Below, piece after piece: positions 30,050 through 38,086 of a DNA stretch of 64,000 nucleotides. The position numbers were made by a program, and so were the translations under genes. A model generated the notes under the pieces. That model was not told where the DNA came from, made no database searches, and was given only the letters and a program-made list of their open reading frames with translations. The stretch spans positions 32,018 to 96,017 of the forward strand of contig CAZZIE010000002.1 in assembly GCA_964654185.1 (NCBI GenBank), read 5' to 3'. The stretch comes from CAYFQV01 sp964654185. GTDB taxonomy: Bacteria; Spirochaetota; Spirochaetia; DSM-27196; PWMO01. The number at the start of each line of letters is the position of its first letter. The first letter of the stretch is position 1.

Positions 30050-30644
30050 TGTTCTTCACCACAATGCGGTCGGGAAAGATCTCGAGTCGCCGCTGCGATG
30101 CAAGGTGGTTCAGGACCTGACGGCTCTTCTCCGAGGAGATCCCCGCCCAGTGGGCAATGTCGTCCTGATTCACGTTGAAGACGCGCTCGTCGCTCTCGTC
30201 TTCGGGCTGTTCCTGCATCTCGTTAAGCATGAGAAACACGTCTGCGACACGCGCCTGCTCGTCCTCGAGAGTGAGAATCATGATGCGTCGCCGCTGGTCG
30301 TAGATGCGCTTCGTGAAGAGGCGCAGGAGCTTCAGTGCAATCTGCGGCTGGCCGGTGAGCAGAATCTCGAAGTTTGCCCGATTGAACTGCAGCGCCTTCA
30401 CCGGATCAATCGCAATGGCGCTCCCGGAGCGCGGAGCCTCTTCCAGAATGGCCATCTCACCGAAGATCTCACCCGGGTGCAGAATGTCGATTGTCTTCTC
30501 GATGTCTCCCATGATCTTGGTGATCTGCACCCGCCCCTGCTGGATGAGATAGAAAGAATCTCCCGGCTCATACTCGAGGAAGATAATGTCACCCTTCTGA
30601 AAGGTGACTGCAAAACGTTCGAAAGCCTGTCCGCTCAGTTCCAT
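30006..30644 (-). CDS. Crp/Fnr-family regulator
   Basis: 212 aa. N-terminal cyclic-nucleotide-binding barrel (FLEYEPGDSFYLIQQGRVQI... GEIFGEMAILEEAPRSGSAIA, the phosphate-binding cassette) and a C-terminal winged helix (QDDIAHWAGISSEKSRQVLNHL). It lies 3 bp after the second cNMP-binding gene and is probably co-transcribed with it. The effector cannot be told from sequence alone, but the cassette retains the GEMA...R pattern typical of cAMP binding. Confidence 0.9.
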   Translation of the reverse strand: MELSGQAFERFAVTFQKGDIIFLEYEPGDSFYLIQQGRVQITKIMGDIEKTIDILHPGEIFGEMAILEEAPRSGSAIAIDPVKALQFNRANFEILLTGQPQIALKLLRLFTKRIYDQRRRIMILTLEDEQARVADVFLMLNEMQEQPEDESDERVFNVNQDDIAHWAGISSEKSRQVLNHLASQRRLEIFPDRIVVKNINELSRLVNSRRSQ

Positions 30645-30647
30645 GCA

Positions 30648-31655
30648 TCAGTCCTCTAGCGATCGCAACGCTTTGTTGACCTTCCGCTTGAGCCCCTCCT
30701 CTACCTGCGGCATCGACAAGATCTTATTGTAGAAGCTTCTTGCACGAGTGGCATCTTCTTTCTGCTGATAGCTCTGCCCGATGTAGAAAAGCGCCTCCGG
30801 CAGCTCATTGAGCTTGGGATACTTCTGAATCATGCTGGTGAAGTGCTTGATGGCCGAGTCATAGCGCTCGAGGCCGTAGAGAGACCGACCCATTTCGAAG
30901 AGCGCCTTGAGAGTGTACTCCTGGTCGGACGACGTCTTGGCGATCTCCTGAAACATCCCGAGGGCCTTCTCATAGTCCTGCTGGCTGTAGACGCTGACCG
31001 CCTCGTAGTACTGCTTCGCGGCGTCGGAGAGTTGTCGTCCCTGCTGGGGCTTCGTGGCCTGCTTCGTCTCCCCGGATGATTCCAGCCCCGGCACGGCGGG
31101 CCCCTTCCCCTGACCGTACTTCTGCGCGTAGACCTCCGCCGTCTGGGAGAGCTCGCGAGCTTTCTCTGCAAACCGGCCGGAAGGATAGTGTTCCAGATAC
31201 TTGTTGAACGCGTACAGGGCGTGCGCGTAGTGCTTCTTTTTGAGGTAGTACTCGCCGTTTTGGAAGAGGCCGACCTCCGGATCCGCCTGCTCTTCTTCCG
31301 CCAGAAGGTTGCGGACCTTCGCGTGAAGACGCCGCAGCTGGTTGGAGAAGACCTTGAGCATCTTCATGATGATGCGGGTGTTCTGACTCGCCAGCTGCTC
31401 GAACTCCGGCACGGTAAACATGATCACCGACGCGTCCGAGAGGACTACGGCATTTTCTTCCCGGGGATACTTGCCCAGAGCCGACTTCACGCCGAAGAAC
31501 TCGCCGGTCTGGATGTAGTCGTGGATCTCCTGACCTGTTTCTACATCCGTCGAGGTCAGACTGACCCGGCCCGTCTTGAGGATGTATACGCGGTCCCCTA
31601 CGTCGCCCTTGAAGTAGATCACGGAGTTGGTCTTATACTGCATTGCTTTGGGCAC
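30648..31655 (-). CDS. Cyclic-nucleotide-binding domain fused to TPR repeats
   Basis: 335 aa from GTG 31655, chosen because GGGAGA lies 7 nt upstream and it gives VPKAMQYKTNSVIYFKGD; a start at 31688 is possible. Residues 1-120 form a Crp-type barrel (GDVGDRVYILKTGRVSLT, GEFFGVKSALGKYPREENA). There is no DNA-binding domain. Instead the protein continues into about four TPR-like helix pairs (NGEYYLKKKHYAHALYAFNKYLEHYP; ALFYIGQSYQQKEDATRARSFYNKIL). It looks like a nucleotide-sensing adaptor. Operon partner: the Crp-like regulator. Confidence 0.85.
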   Translation of the reverse strand: MPKAMQYKTNSVIYFKGDVGDRVYILKTGRVSLTSTDVETGQEIHDYIQTGEFFGVKSALGKYPREENAVVLSDASVIMFTVPEFEQLASQNTRIIMKMLKVFSNQLRRLHAKVRNLLAEEEQADPEVGLFQNGEYYLKKKHYAHALYAFNKYLEHYPSGRFAEKARELSQTAEVYAQKYGQGKGPAVPGLESSGETKQATKPQQGRQLSDAAKQYYEAVSVYSQQDYEKALGMFQEIAKTSSDQEYTLKALFEMGRSLYGLERYDSAIKHFTSMIQKYPKLNELPEALFYIGQSYQQKEDATRARSFYNKILSMPQVEEGLKRKVNKALRSLED

Positions 31656-31751
31656 CGTGTATTCTCCCGCGTAGACTCTAACCAACACCCCCTATAAAAT
31701 CAAGCTGAGCAATTTCTTGGAAAGTAGTTCCATGATGAAAGAAGCCCCTCC

Positions 31752-32594
31752 GTGATCGATCTTCATACCCACTCGACCGCCTCCGACGGGGCCCTGGAGC
31801 CCGCCGCCCTGGTACAGTTGGCCGCAGCGGGCGGCCTGGACGCTATAGCCCTTACCGATCACGACACCACCGCAGGCTGCCCCGAGGCCGCGGAGGCTGC
31901 CCTGGAGCGGCAACGCACGGATGGCGGCGGTCCGTTGCGCTTCATACCCGGCATTGAGCTGGAAGCGGCCTATCCCCGTTTCGGGACCTGCCACCTCGTG
32001 GGACTGGATATAAATGTCGACTCCCCGGAGCTGGTGGAGCTGGTCGCCCAAGCGGAGCAGGAGCGTCTGAACCGCAACATGGTGCTGGTCTCACAGCTTC
32101 GGAGCTCCGGCATCTCCATTGACTCCCGGGAGCTCCCCGGCGGTCTTGCCCGGGCCGGTCGCCTCCACTTTGCCCAGGAGCTCATTCGCCGTGGGATCGT
32201 ATCCACCGTGAAGGAGGCGTTCACGCGCTTTCTCGGGCCCACCGCAGATACATACGCCGCCCGGAGCGCACCCAGCGTTGCCCGGTGCCTTCGGGCCATT
32301 TACGCGGCAGGTGGCGTTCCCGTACTCGCCCACCCGACGACGCTCCACCTCTCATGGTCGAGACTGGAGGAACAGCTCCGGGAGTGGCGTCCCCTGGGGC
32401 TTCAGGCAATCGAGGCCTACTATCCCGGCGCCTTTCGCCGCACCACCAACAAGCTGATCGCCCTGGCGGACCGGCTCGACCTGGCGTGTTCGGGTGGCTC
32501 CGACTTCCACGACGCGCAGCGGAGCCTGGGCTACGTCTTCGGCCGGGAGATTCCGAGCTCCCTCCTGGGTGTCCTTGCCCGGAAACCCGCATAA
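31752..32594 (+). CDS. PHP-domain phosphoesterase (TrpH/RNase AM-like)
   Basis: 280 aa. Metal motifs: MIDLHTHSTASDG, ALTDHDTTAG, FIPGIELEA, LAHPTTLH, and GGSDFH near the C-terminus. The family hydrolyses phosphoesters, and the E. coli homologue acts on 3',5'-nucleoside bisphosphates and RNA 5' ends. The start is a GTG with a poor ribosome-binding site. A mini-ORF (ATG 31731 to TGA 31753) ends exactly on this GTG, so translation could be coupled. It is divergent from the cNMP-TPR gene. Confidence 0.88.
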   Translation: MIDLHTHSTASDGALEPAALVQLAAAGGLDAIALTDHDTTAGCPEAAEAALERQRTDGGGPLRFIPGIELEAAYPRFGTCHLVGLDINVDSPELVELVAQAEQERLNRNMVLVSQLRSSGISIDSRELPGGLARAGRLHFAQELIRRGIVSTVKEAFTRFLGPTADTYAARSAPSVARCLRAIYAAGGVPVLAHPTTLHLSWSRLEEQLREWRPLGLQAIEAYYPGAFRRTTNKLIALADRLDLACSGGSDFHDAQRSLGYVFGREIPSSLLGVLARKPA

Positions 32595-32632
32595 GGCCTC
32601 GGACCGTGCCGAGGAGGAAGGGCACACCGGGG

Positions 32633-32680
32633 CCGGAATCGTTGTCCGGAGACCGGAGTCGTTGTCCGGAGGCCGGTATC
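32633..32680. repeat. 20-bp tandem repeat after the PHP gene
   Basis: Units begin at 32633, 32653 and 32673 (the last partial); the first two differ at two positions (ccggaatcgttgtccggaga). It lies 38 bp past the PHP stop. Confidence 0.88.
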
Positions 32681-32760
32681 GCCGGGTAGGAGCCCGGCAG
32701 GAGCGGGGGACGAACGCTCACGATCCGTCCACATCGGTTCGATAATAGGTGAAGGAGGCC

Positions 32761-33663
32761 ATGAAGGTACCGAAGCGCTGCGCCACTGTTGTTCTTGTCT
32801 CCCTGCTATGCGTCCTGAGCGCTCACCACGCCTCGGCGTATCCGCGGATCGAGGCGGCACGATACGGAGATCCCATCTATCGGCAGCAACAGGCGGGGAT
32901 CGAGGAGTTCTACCGAGACGGAGCCGACGCCTCCTCCCTGATGGTGTACCGATACACGCCGCGCCGGGGGGCAAGCCTGATCGGCATTGCGGCGCAGTTC
33001 GGGTTACCATACAGCGCCCTGGCTTCCCTGAATCGTCTCGACAACAACGATCCGCTCCCCGACGAAATCCTGGTGCCGAGCATGCCGGGCCTCTTCGTTG
33101 CAACGGAACCGCGGAGCGACACCGAGGCGCTCGTTGCAGCGCGTCGGGCGGAGGCCATTACCGGTCGAACACCCGTCACGGTTGAAGTGGCGGGTCGGGC
33201 GGCACAGTTCGTGTTTCTACCGGGCCAGGACTTCGACCGGGTGGAGCGGCTCTCCTATCTGGGCATCCTTTTTCGGCGTCCGGTGCGAGACACCCGCATC
33301 AGCTCATTCTACGGGTACAGGCTAAGCCCCTTCACGGGTCGACAGAGCTTCCACTCCGGCGTCGACTTCGTCGCCCCCACCGGAACTGCGGTGCTCGCCG
33401 CGCGGGAAGGAGCCGTCATTGCCGTGGGCTACCATGCCGTGTACGGCCGCTACGTGCGCCTGCGCCACGAAGGGGGCTACGAAACCTTCTACGGCCATCT
33501 CGATGACGTCAACGTAGAGTTGAATCAGCAGATATCATCCGGTATGATGCTAGGCACTGTCGGGAATACGGGGCTGTCGACAGGGCCCCATTTGCATTTC
33601 GAGATCCGCCTGAACGGGACGTCTCGAGACCCCGTTCGGCATCTACCCGGTCTGGAGGAATGA
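32761..33663 (+). CDS. Secreted M23-family metallopeptidase with a LysM-like segment
   Basis: 300 aa from ATG 32761, just after AAGGAGG; a GTG 4 codons earlier is an alternative. Signal peptide MKVPKRCATVVLVSLLCVLSAHHASA. A LysM-like repeat follows (YTPRRGASLIGIAAQFGLPYSALASLN... ILVPSMPG). The C-terminal lysostaphin-type domain has its metal ligands in HSGVDFVAP and HLHFEI. It probably cuts peptide cross-links in peptidoglycan, or acts as an LytM activator. The next gene starts on its stop (ATGA). Confidence 0.92.
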   Translation: MKVPKRCATVVLVSLLCVLSAHHASAYPRIEAARYGDPIYRQQQAGIEEFYRDGADASSLMVYRYTPRRGASLIGIAAQFGLPYSALASLNRLDNNDPLPDEILVPSMPGLFVATEPRSDTEALVAARRAEAITGRTPVTVEVAGRAAQFVFLPGQDFDRVERLSYLGILFRRPVRDTRISSFYGYRLSPFTGRQSFHSGVDFVAPTGTAVLAAREGAVIAVGYHAVYGRYVRLRHEGGYETFYGHLDDVNVELNQQISSGMMLGTVGNTGLSTGPHLHFEIRLNGTSRDPVRHLPGLEE

Positions 33664-34658
33664 GGATTCCGCATCTCAGCCGCCTCTTGATAGTGTTCTT
33701 CCTCGCTCTCGTGGCAAGTGCCGTGTACGCAGAGACCGTGCGGGGCTCTCTGGTAGGCGTCCTCGAAGTCGAAGACGAGGAAGGTACGGAGAGTGTCGAG
33801 TTTCGCCCCGAGGGGGTGGTGGGCGTACGCCTCTCCCCGGGCCTCCGATTTCTGGAGGGAGTCCAGCTGGAGATCTCCATCCCCCAGGCGGCACGGGAAG
33901 TGGCCGGCGGGTTGGGACTCTATGTCTACGCCGCTCCGACGGCGTCTCTGGACGGCACCACTGAGACCCGGGAGGGTCGGCGACTCTTTTTCCTTCCCCT
34001 TCCCGCTCGGAGTCGCGTCCTGATCCAGGTCCCCGTCTCGGAAGACCACGATTTCCGCCAGACCGCGGATGTCTACGTAGCATCTCCGGCCGGCCAGGAC
34101 AGCTTTCCCCTGGTCGCGCAGATCGTGCCGGTCATGAAGGGCCTTCCCGGGCGGGCTGCGACGGCTCGTTTTGAGATTGCTGCCAAGCCGCTTATCCGGA
34201 ACATCGGTGCGGTCCGGATCTTTCTGGTCCATCCCGACGGGACTCTCATCAGCGATCTGTCCGAATATGAGATTACGACAACCCTCGACGGGGATGCGGT
34301 TGAGCGCCTGGACTCGGAGTTCACCCTCCTCCCGGGCCTCCACCGGGTACAGGTCACTTCGGACACCTTCGAGAACGAGGGCCTGACCTTCGGGGTGGAA
34401 CGGGGCAGGGTTACTGAATTGCGTATCGAGCTCCAGCGCCCGCGATCGACGGTGCGCGTTGAGGCACCGGAAGTCGCCGAGCTCTTCGTCGACGGCGAAC
34501 GAATCGGTGAGGGACGCGGGTCGTTGACGCTCCCGCCGGGTGAGCATACTCTGCTGTTCCGCATGGGCGACTACACAGTGAGCCGAAAACTCGTAATCGA
34601 GCCCAAGCAGGACTACGAAATTTCGCTCACTCTTGATATACTAATAAGCGAGGACTAA
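33660..34658 (+). CDS. Secreted protein with C-terminal PEGA-like domain
   Basis: 332 aa. Signal peptide MRIPHLSRLLIVFFLALVASAVYA. The middle is all-beta and unrecognised. The last 65 residues (VRVEAPEVAELFVDGERIGEG, then SLTLPPGEHTLLFRMGDY) have the PEGA repeat pattern found in surface-layer and envelope proteins. No catalytic residues are evident. It is translationally coupled to the M23 peptidase, so it may be an envelope partner of that enzyme. A terminator follows at 34746. Confidence 0.75.
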   Translation: MRIPHLSRLLIVFFLALVASAVYAETVRGSLVGVLEVEDEEGTESVEFRPEGVVGVRLSPGLRFLEGVQLEISIPQAAREVAGGLGLYVYAAPTASLDGTTETREGRRLFFLPLPARSRVLIQVPVSEDHDFRQTADVYVASPAGQDSFPLVAQIVPVMKGLPGRAATARFEIAAKPLIRNIGAVRIFLVHPDGTLISDLSEYEITTTLDGDAVERLDSEFTLLPGLHRVQVTSDTFENEGLTFGVERGRVTELRIELQRPRSTVRVEAPEVAELFVDGERIGEGRGSLTLPPGEHTLLFRMGDYTVSRKLVIEPKQDYEISLTLDILISED

Positions 34659-34745
34659 AGGTCCTCGAACACATTGACGATAATAAGATTGTCGGTCACG
34701 CACTATAGTTCCCCTCCCAGTTGCTATATGCGACCGATGATCTTC

Positions 34746-34779
34746 GGGGCCGGTTCTGCAGGACCGGCCCCTCTTTTTT
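34746..34779 (+). terminator. Intrinsic terminator after the M23/PEGA operon
   Basis: GGGGCCGGTTC (34746-34756) pairs with GGACCGGCCCC (34761-34771) around TGCA, followed by TCTTTTTTG. Confidence 0.93.
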
Positions 34780-34992
34780 GTTTCCTTCCTGGTTCTCCTT
34801 CCTGGTTCCTGGTTATTCTGCTTCATTCCCCCTTTTGCCTTCTGACTGTGCCGCCTTCGTCTCCCCGGTGTGTCCGCCGCATCCCCACCGTGTGTGCCTC
34901 GTGTCCCCAACTGCAACCCGTGTGTGCCCCGCTTGTCTCGCCCTGCACAGATAATTCGTGACAATACTGTGAGTTGCACCAATCCCGGAACC

Positions 34993-35022
34993 TTGACAAA
35001 GAGCACCCGTGATGCGTAGTGT
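34993..35022 (+). promoter_or_regulatory. PBP promoter, probably leaderless
   Basis: A perfect TTGACA (34993-34998), 18-bp spacer, TAGTGT (35017-35022), then 6 nt to the ATG at 35029. No Shine-Dalgarno sequence fits in that space. The -10 resembles the TAGCGT of the apt promoter. Confidence 0.6.
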
Positions 35023-35028
35023 TCGCGT

Positions 35029-37584
35029 ATGACAGACAGAACGCGTCGGCGGAGCGTGTGGTACGTTCTCTCCGGCCTCGCCGCAATGCTCGCCGTTGCA
35101 ATCGGGATTGCAACAGGAGTAGCCATTGCGCAGATCCGGAACACCCCCGACATAGACATATACGGCCGGCAGGAATCCTCCCTGCCCTCGCAACTCCTGG
35201 ACCGGGACGGAGAGGTCATAACGGAGTTCTTCTCGGATGAGCGGCGCGAGCTGGTAGCAATCGACGAGCTGCCGCGACATCTTCTCTACGCCCTCATCAC
35301 CCGGGAGGACCGCAAGTTCTTCGAGCACGGGGGGTTCGACTTCGTACGAACCTCCAAGGCGGCCTTCGACCTCCTGCGGGGACAGTACTCCGGGGGCGGC
35401 AGCACCCTCACCCAGCAGCTCGCCGGTACCCTTTTCGCCGACCGAAGTGACTTCTCCATTGCCCGGAAGCTCCGAGAGCTCTGGTGGGCACTTCAGCTCG
35501 AGCGCCACTGGACGAAGCAGGAGATCCTGGAGCGCTATCTCAACACCATGTTCTTCGGCCACGGCAACTACGGCGTGGAGGCCGCCAGTCAGTACTACTT
35601 CGGCCACTCCGCCCGGGAGCTCACGATTGCCGAGTCGGCCATGCTGGTGATCCAGCTGGCCAACCCCAGTCTCTACTCACCGATTCTGCGGCCCAACAAC
35701 GCCCGGGAAATGCAGCGCACCATCCTCAATCAGATGGCGGAGCTCGGGTATGTGACGCGGCAGGAAGTCGATGACTCCTTCCAGCGCTACTGGAGCAGCT
35801 ACGACTTCACCAGGTCGAACATATCGAGCGCGTGGATCGAACGGGAGGATAAGGCGCCCTATTTCAGTGAGTACGTACGGTACAAACTGGAGAATGAGCT
35901 CCTCCTCGGCAGCATCAATATCAACAAGGACGGCTACACCATCCACACGACGCTGGACCTGGACTACCAGCGGATGGCGCGGCGCTATGTAGACGACGGC
36001 CTGACCTCGGCCAACGCCATCTATCGGCAGAATACCGAGGAGCGCGCGTCATACGGAGACGAGCTCGTACCCTTTATTGACCTGCTGTCGCTCTCCTTCG
36101 ACATGCCCGGCATCCGCGTCGGTGATGCCAAGCAGAAGCAGAGCGCAAAAGACGTCTTCCTCAATGAGATGTACCCGCTGCTGGACATCATGTCCATGCA
36201 GCTTGCCGGCGAGAACGCTCCGGAGCTGCGGCGCGTCACCCAGGCGTCCAAGCAACTGGCACGGCAGCGCGCGGAACGCACGACGGTAGAGGGAGCGCTC
36301 ATCACGCTCGAGAATGACACGGGACACATTCTCGCCATGATCGGCGGGAGTGGATTCGAGTCGGCCAGCCAGTTCAACCGCGCCGTGGACGCATCGGTGG
36401 AGCCGGGGTCCTCCTTCAAGCCGCTCTACTACGCCGCCGCGATCGAGAACGAAGTCATTACGCCGGCGACCAGTCTCTACGACTCCCACGTCGTCTTCTG
36501 GAACGACGACGGCACGCCGTATACGCCCCAGAACTACAAGGGCGAATGGGAGGGATGGGTCCGCGCCCGGCACGCCCTCTCCCACTCCATGAACGTTCCT
36601 TCACTGCGCATTCTTGAACGCGTCGGCTTCGATGCGGCGCTGACGACGGCGCGGCGGCTCCTGGGGATTCCCCGGGACGAGATGGTCGACCGCAACCTGG
36701 TCCGCCGCTACCCCGTCGGGCTGGGTATCGTCGAGGTTGCGCCCATTGAGATGGCCAAGGCGTTCGGGACCTTTGCCAATCAGGGGCGGGAGGTGGTTCC
36801 CATAGCGGTGCGCTACATCGAGGACCGCGACGGGCGAATTGTTCTCGAGCCGGAGCAGCAGGTGCGCCAGGAGCAACAGCGCAAGGGCGACGAGGCGCAG
36901 ATCGTCAGCCCCCAGACCGCCTACATCATGACGGACATGCTCCAGACGACGGTTGAGTCGGGAACCCTCCGCTATCCCCGCAGCCTGGTCGGCGGCTTCG
37001 ACATGCCTACGGCGGGAAAGACCGGCACCACCCAGAACTGGGCGGACGCCTGGACCGTCGGCTACACCCCGTACTATACAACGGCTATCTGGTTCGGCTT
37101 CGACAAGGGAGGCTCCAACTCGCTGGGAACGAATCAGACCGGGGCGGTTACGACCGGACCCGTCTGGGCGCGCTACATGAAGGCTATTCATGACGGGCTC
37201 GAGCCCCGGGAGTTCATTGAGCCCACCGAAGGGTTGACCCGGGTAACCGTGACCAGAAGAACGGGCCTTCTTCCCACGGAAGACTACACCGGCGAGACCT
37301 ATGAGGAGGTCTTCATCTCCGGGACAGAGCCGCGGGAATTCGACCATCTCGAAGACTTTGAGGAGCGCCAGCGCCCGGTTCTGGTGAACCGGCTGCGGCA
37401 GGGCATTGAGAACAGCGCCTACAGCCTGGAGGTTTCGCTCCGAAGCGAAGAAGAGCCGGCACCCTCTCGACCGGAACTGGATCTCGATCTGGACCTCGAT
37501 CTCGACGTGGCGAGCCGCAGTGACACCGGTTCTTCATCAGCCTCAGAGGAAGATGAGGAGGAAGGGAACCCGCTCCTGGACTGA
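35029..37584 (+). CDS. Class A penicillin-binding protein (PBP1a-like)
   Basis: 851 aa. N-terminal membrane anchor (residues 10-34). Glycosyltransferase motifs REDRKFFEHGG (Glu near 93) and GGGSTLTQQLAG. Transpeptidase motifs SSFK (near 462), SMN (near 520) and KTGTT (near 664), all intact. It polymerises glycan strands and cross-links peptides in the periplasm. A stretch near residues 330-390 between the two domains is longer than usual. The C-terminus is an acidic tail (LDLDLDLDVASRS, then EEDEEEGN). The next gene begins on its stop codon. Confidence 0.96.
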   Translation: MTDRTRRRSVWYVLSGLAAMLAVAIGIATGVAIAQIRNTPDIDIYGRQESSLPSQLLDRDGEVITEFFSDERRELVAIDELPRHLLYALITREDRKFFEHGGFDFVRTSKAAFDLLRGQYSGGGSTLTQQLAGTLFADRSDFSIARKLRELWWALQLERHWTKQEILERYLNTMFFGHGNYGVEAASQYYFGHSARELTIAESAMLVIQLANPSLYSPILRPNNAREMQRTILNQMAELGYVTRQEVDDSFQRYWSSYDFTRSNISSAWIEREDKAPYFSEYVRYKLENELLLGSININKDGYTIHTTLDLDYQRMARRYVDDGLTSANAIYRQNTEERASYGDELVPFIDLLSLSFDMPGIRVGDAKQKQSAKDVFLNEMYPLLDIMSMQLAGENAPELRRVTQASKQLARQRAERTTVEGALITLENDTGHILAMIGGSGFESASQFNRAVDASVEPGSSFKPLYYAAAIENEVITPATSLYDSHVVFWNDDGTPYTPQNYKGEWEGWVRARHALSHSMNVPSLRILERVGFDAALTTARRLLGIPRDEMVDRNLVRRYPVGLGIVEVAPIEMAKAFGTFANQGREVVPIAVRYIEDRDGRIVLEPEQQVRQEQQRKGDEAQIVSPQTAYIMTDMLQTTVESGTLRYPRSLVGGFDMPTAGKTGTTQNWADAWTVGYTPYYTTAIWFGFDKGGSNSLGTNQTGAVTTGPVWARYMKAIHDGLEPREFIEPTEGLTRVTVTRRTGLLPTEDYTGETYEEVFISGTEPREFDHLEDFEERQRPVLVNRLRQGIENSAYSLEVSLRSEEEPAPSRPELDLDLDLDLDVASRSDTGSSSASEEDEEEGNPLLD

Positions 37585-37988
37585 TGGACTACAACACCTC
37601 AGAGCTCGATATCAGCAGCATCATTATCCGACGCCGGGTTCGACGCAATCTGGGAGATCTCACCCCTCTGGTAGAGAGCATCCGCAAGCATGGACTCCTG
37701 AATCCCATTGTCGTCACCAGCCGCAAAGAGTTGATCGCCGGCCACCGCAGGCTCGAGGCGGCGAAGCAGCTCGGCTGGAAGACTGTACCGGTTCGCTATG
37801 TGGATACCTCGGAGGCCGCCGACCTGGTGGAGATGGAGCTCGACGAGAACATCAAGCGGAAGAACCTCACCACCGACGAGCTGGCGGAGGCGTACATTCG
37901 GATTGAGCGCCTCCGCAACCCCGGCTTCTTTCTCCGTATCTGGCGCGCCATTGCCGGCTTTTTCCGGCGGCTCTTCGGCCGGGATTGA
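37584..37988 (+). CDS. Stand-alone ParB N-terminal domain with amphipathic C-terminal tail
   Basis: 134 aa. Residues 8-105 form the ParB/sulfiredoxin-like domain: LTPLVESIRKHGLLNPIVVTSRKELIAGHRRLEAAKQLG and VEMELDENIKRKNLTTDELAEAY. The GHRRLEA segment matches the CTP-binding box of ParB. The helix-turn-helix DNA-binding domain is missing. In its place is a short Phe/Trp/Arg helix (FFLRIWRAIAGFFRRLF) likely to lie on the membrane. The TGATG junction couples it to the PBP gene. No partition function can be assumed. Confidence 0.85.
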   Translation: MDYNTSELDISSIIIRRRVRRNLGDLTPLVESIRKHGLLNPIVVTSRKELIAGHRRLEAAKQLGWKTVPVRYVDTSEAADLVEMELDENIKRKNLTTDELAEAYIRIERLRNPGFFLRIWRAIAGFFRRLFGRD

Positions 37989-38033
37989 GCGCGACTGCCC
38001 GGCGGGGGTCGTCCCGCCGATACCGGCCGTCCG

Positions 38034-38072
38034 GCGGCAAACCGCAGAGGCCCGCGGCAAACCGCAGAGGCC
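38034..38072. repeat. Direct repeat after the ParB-like gene
   Basis: The 19-mer gcggcaaaccgcagaggcc occurs at 38034-38052 and 38054-38072 (period 20), in the 98-bp gap between two convergent genes. Confidence 0.9.
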
Positions 38073-38086
38073 GGCGACGCCGGCGG

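Larger units (their letters stand above)
34659..35028 (+). other. Intergenic region with terminator and pyrimidine-rich repeats
   Basis: 370 bp before the PBP gene. It contains an intrinsic terminator (34746-34779), then direct repeats of the type tccttcctggttc (34790-34815), then a CT-rich tract with several copies of CGTGTGTGCC-like words (34868-34930), and finally the PBP promoter. No ORF of interest was seen. Confidence 0.6.

Noticed and set aside
34659..34780. Small RNA gene ending at the 34746 terminator
   Set aside because: Possible boxes (TTGACG at 34674, TATAGT at 34704) are wrongly spaced. The terminator is explained by the upstream operon.
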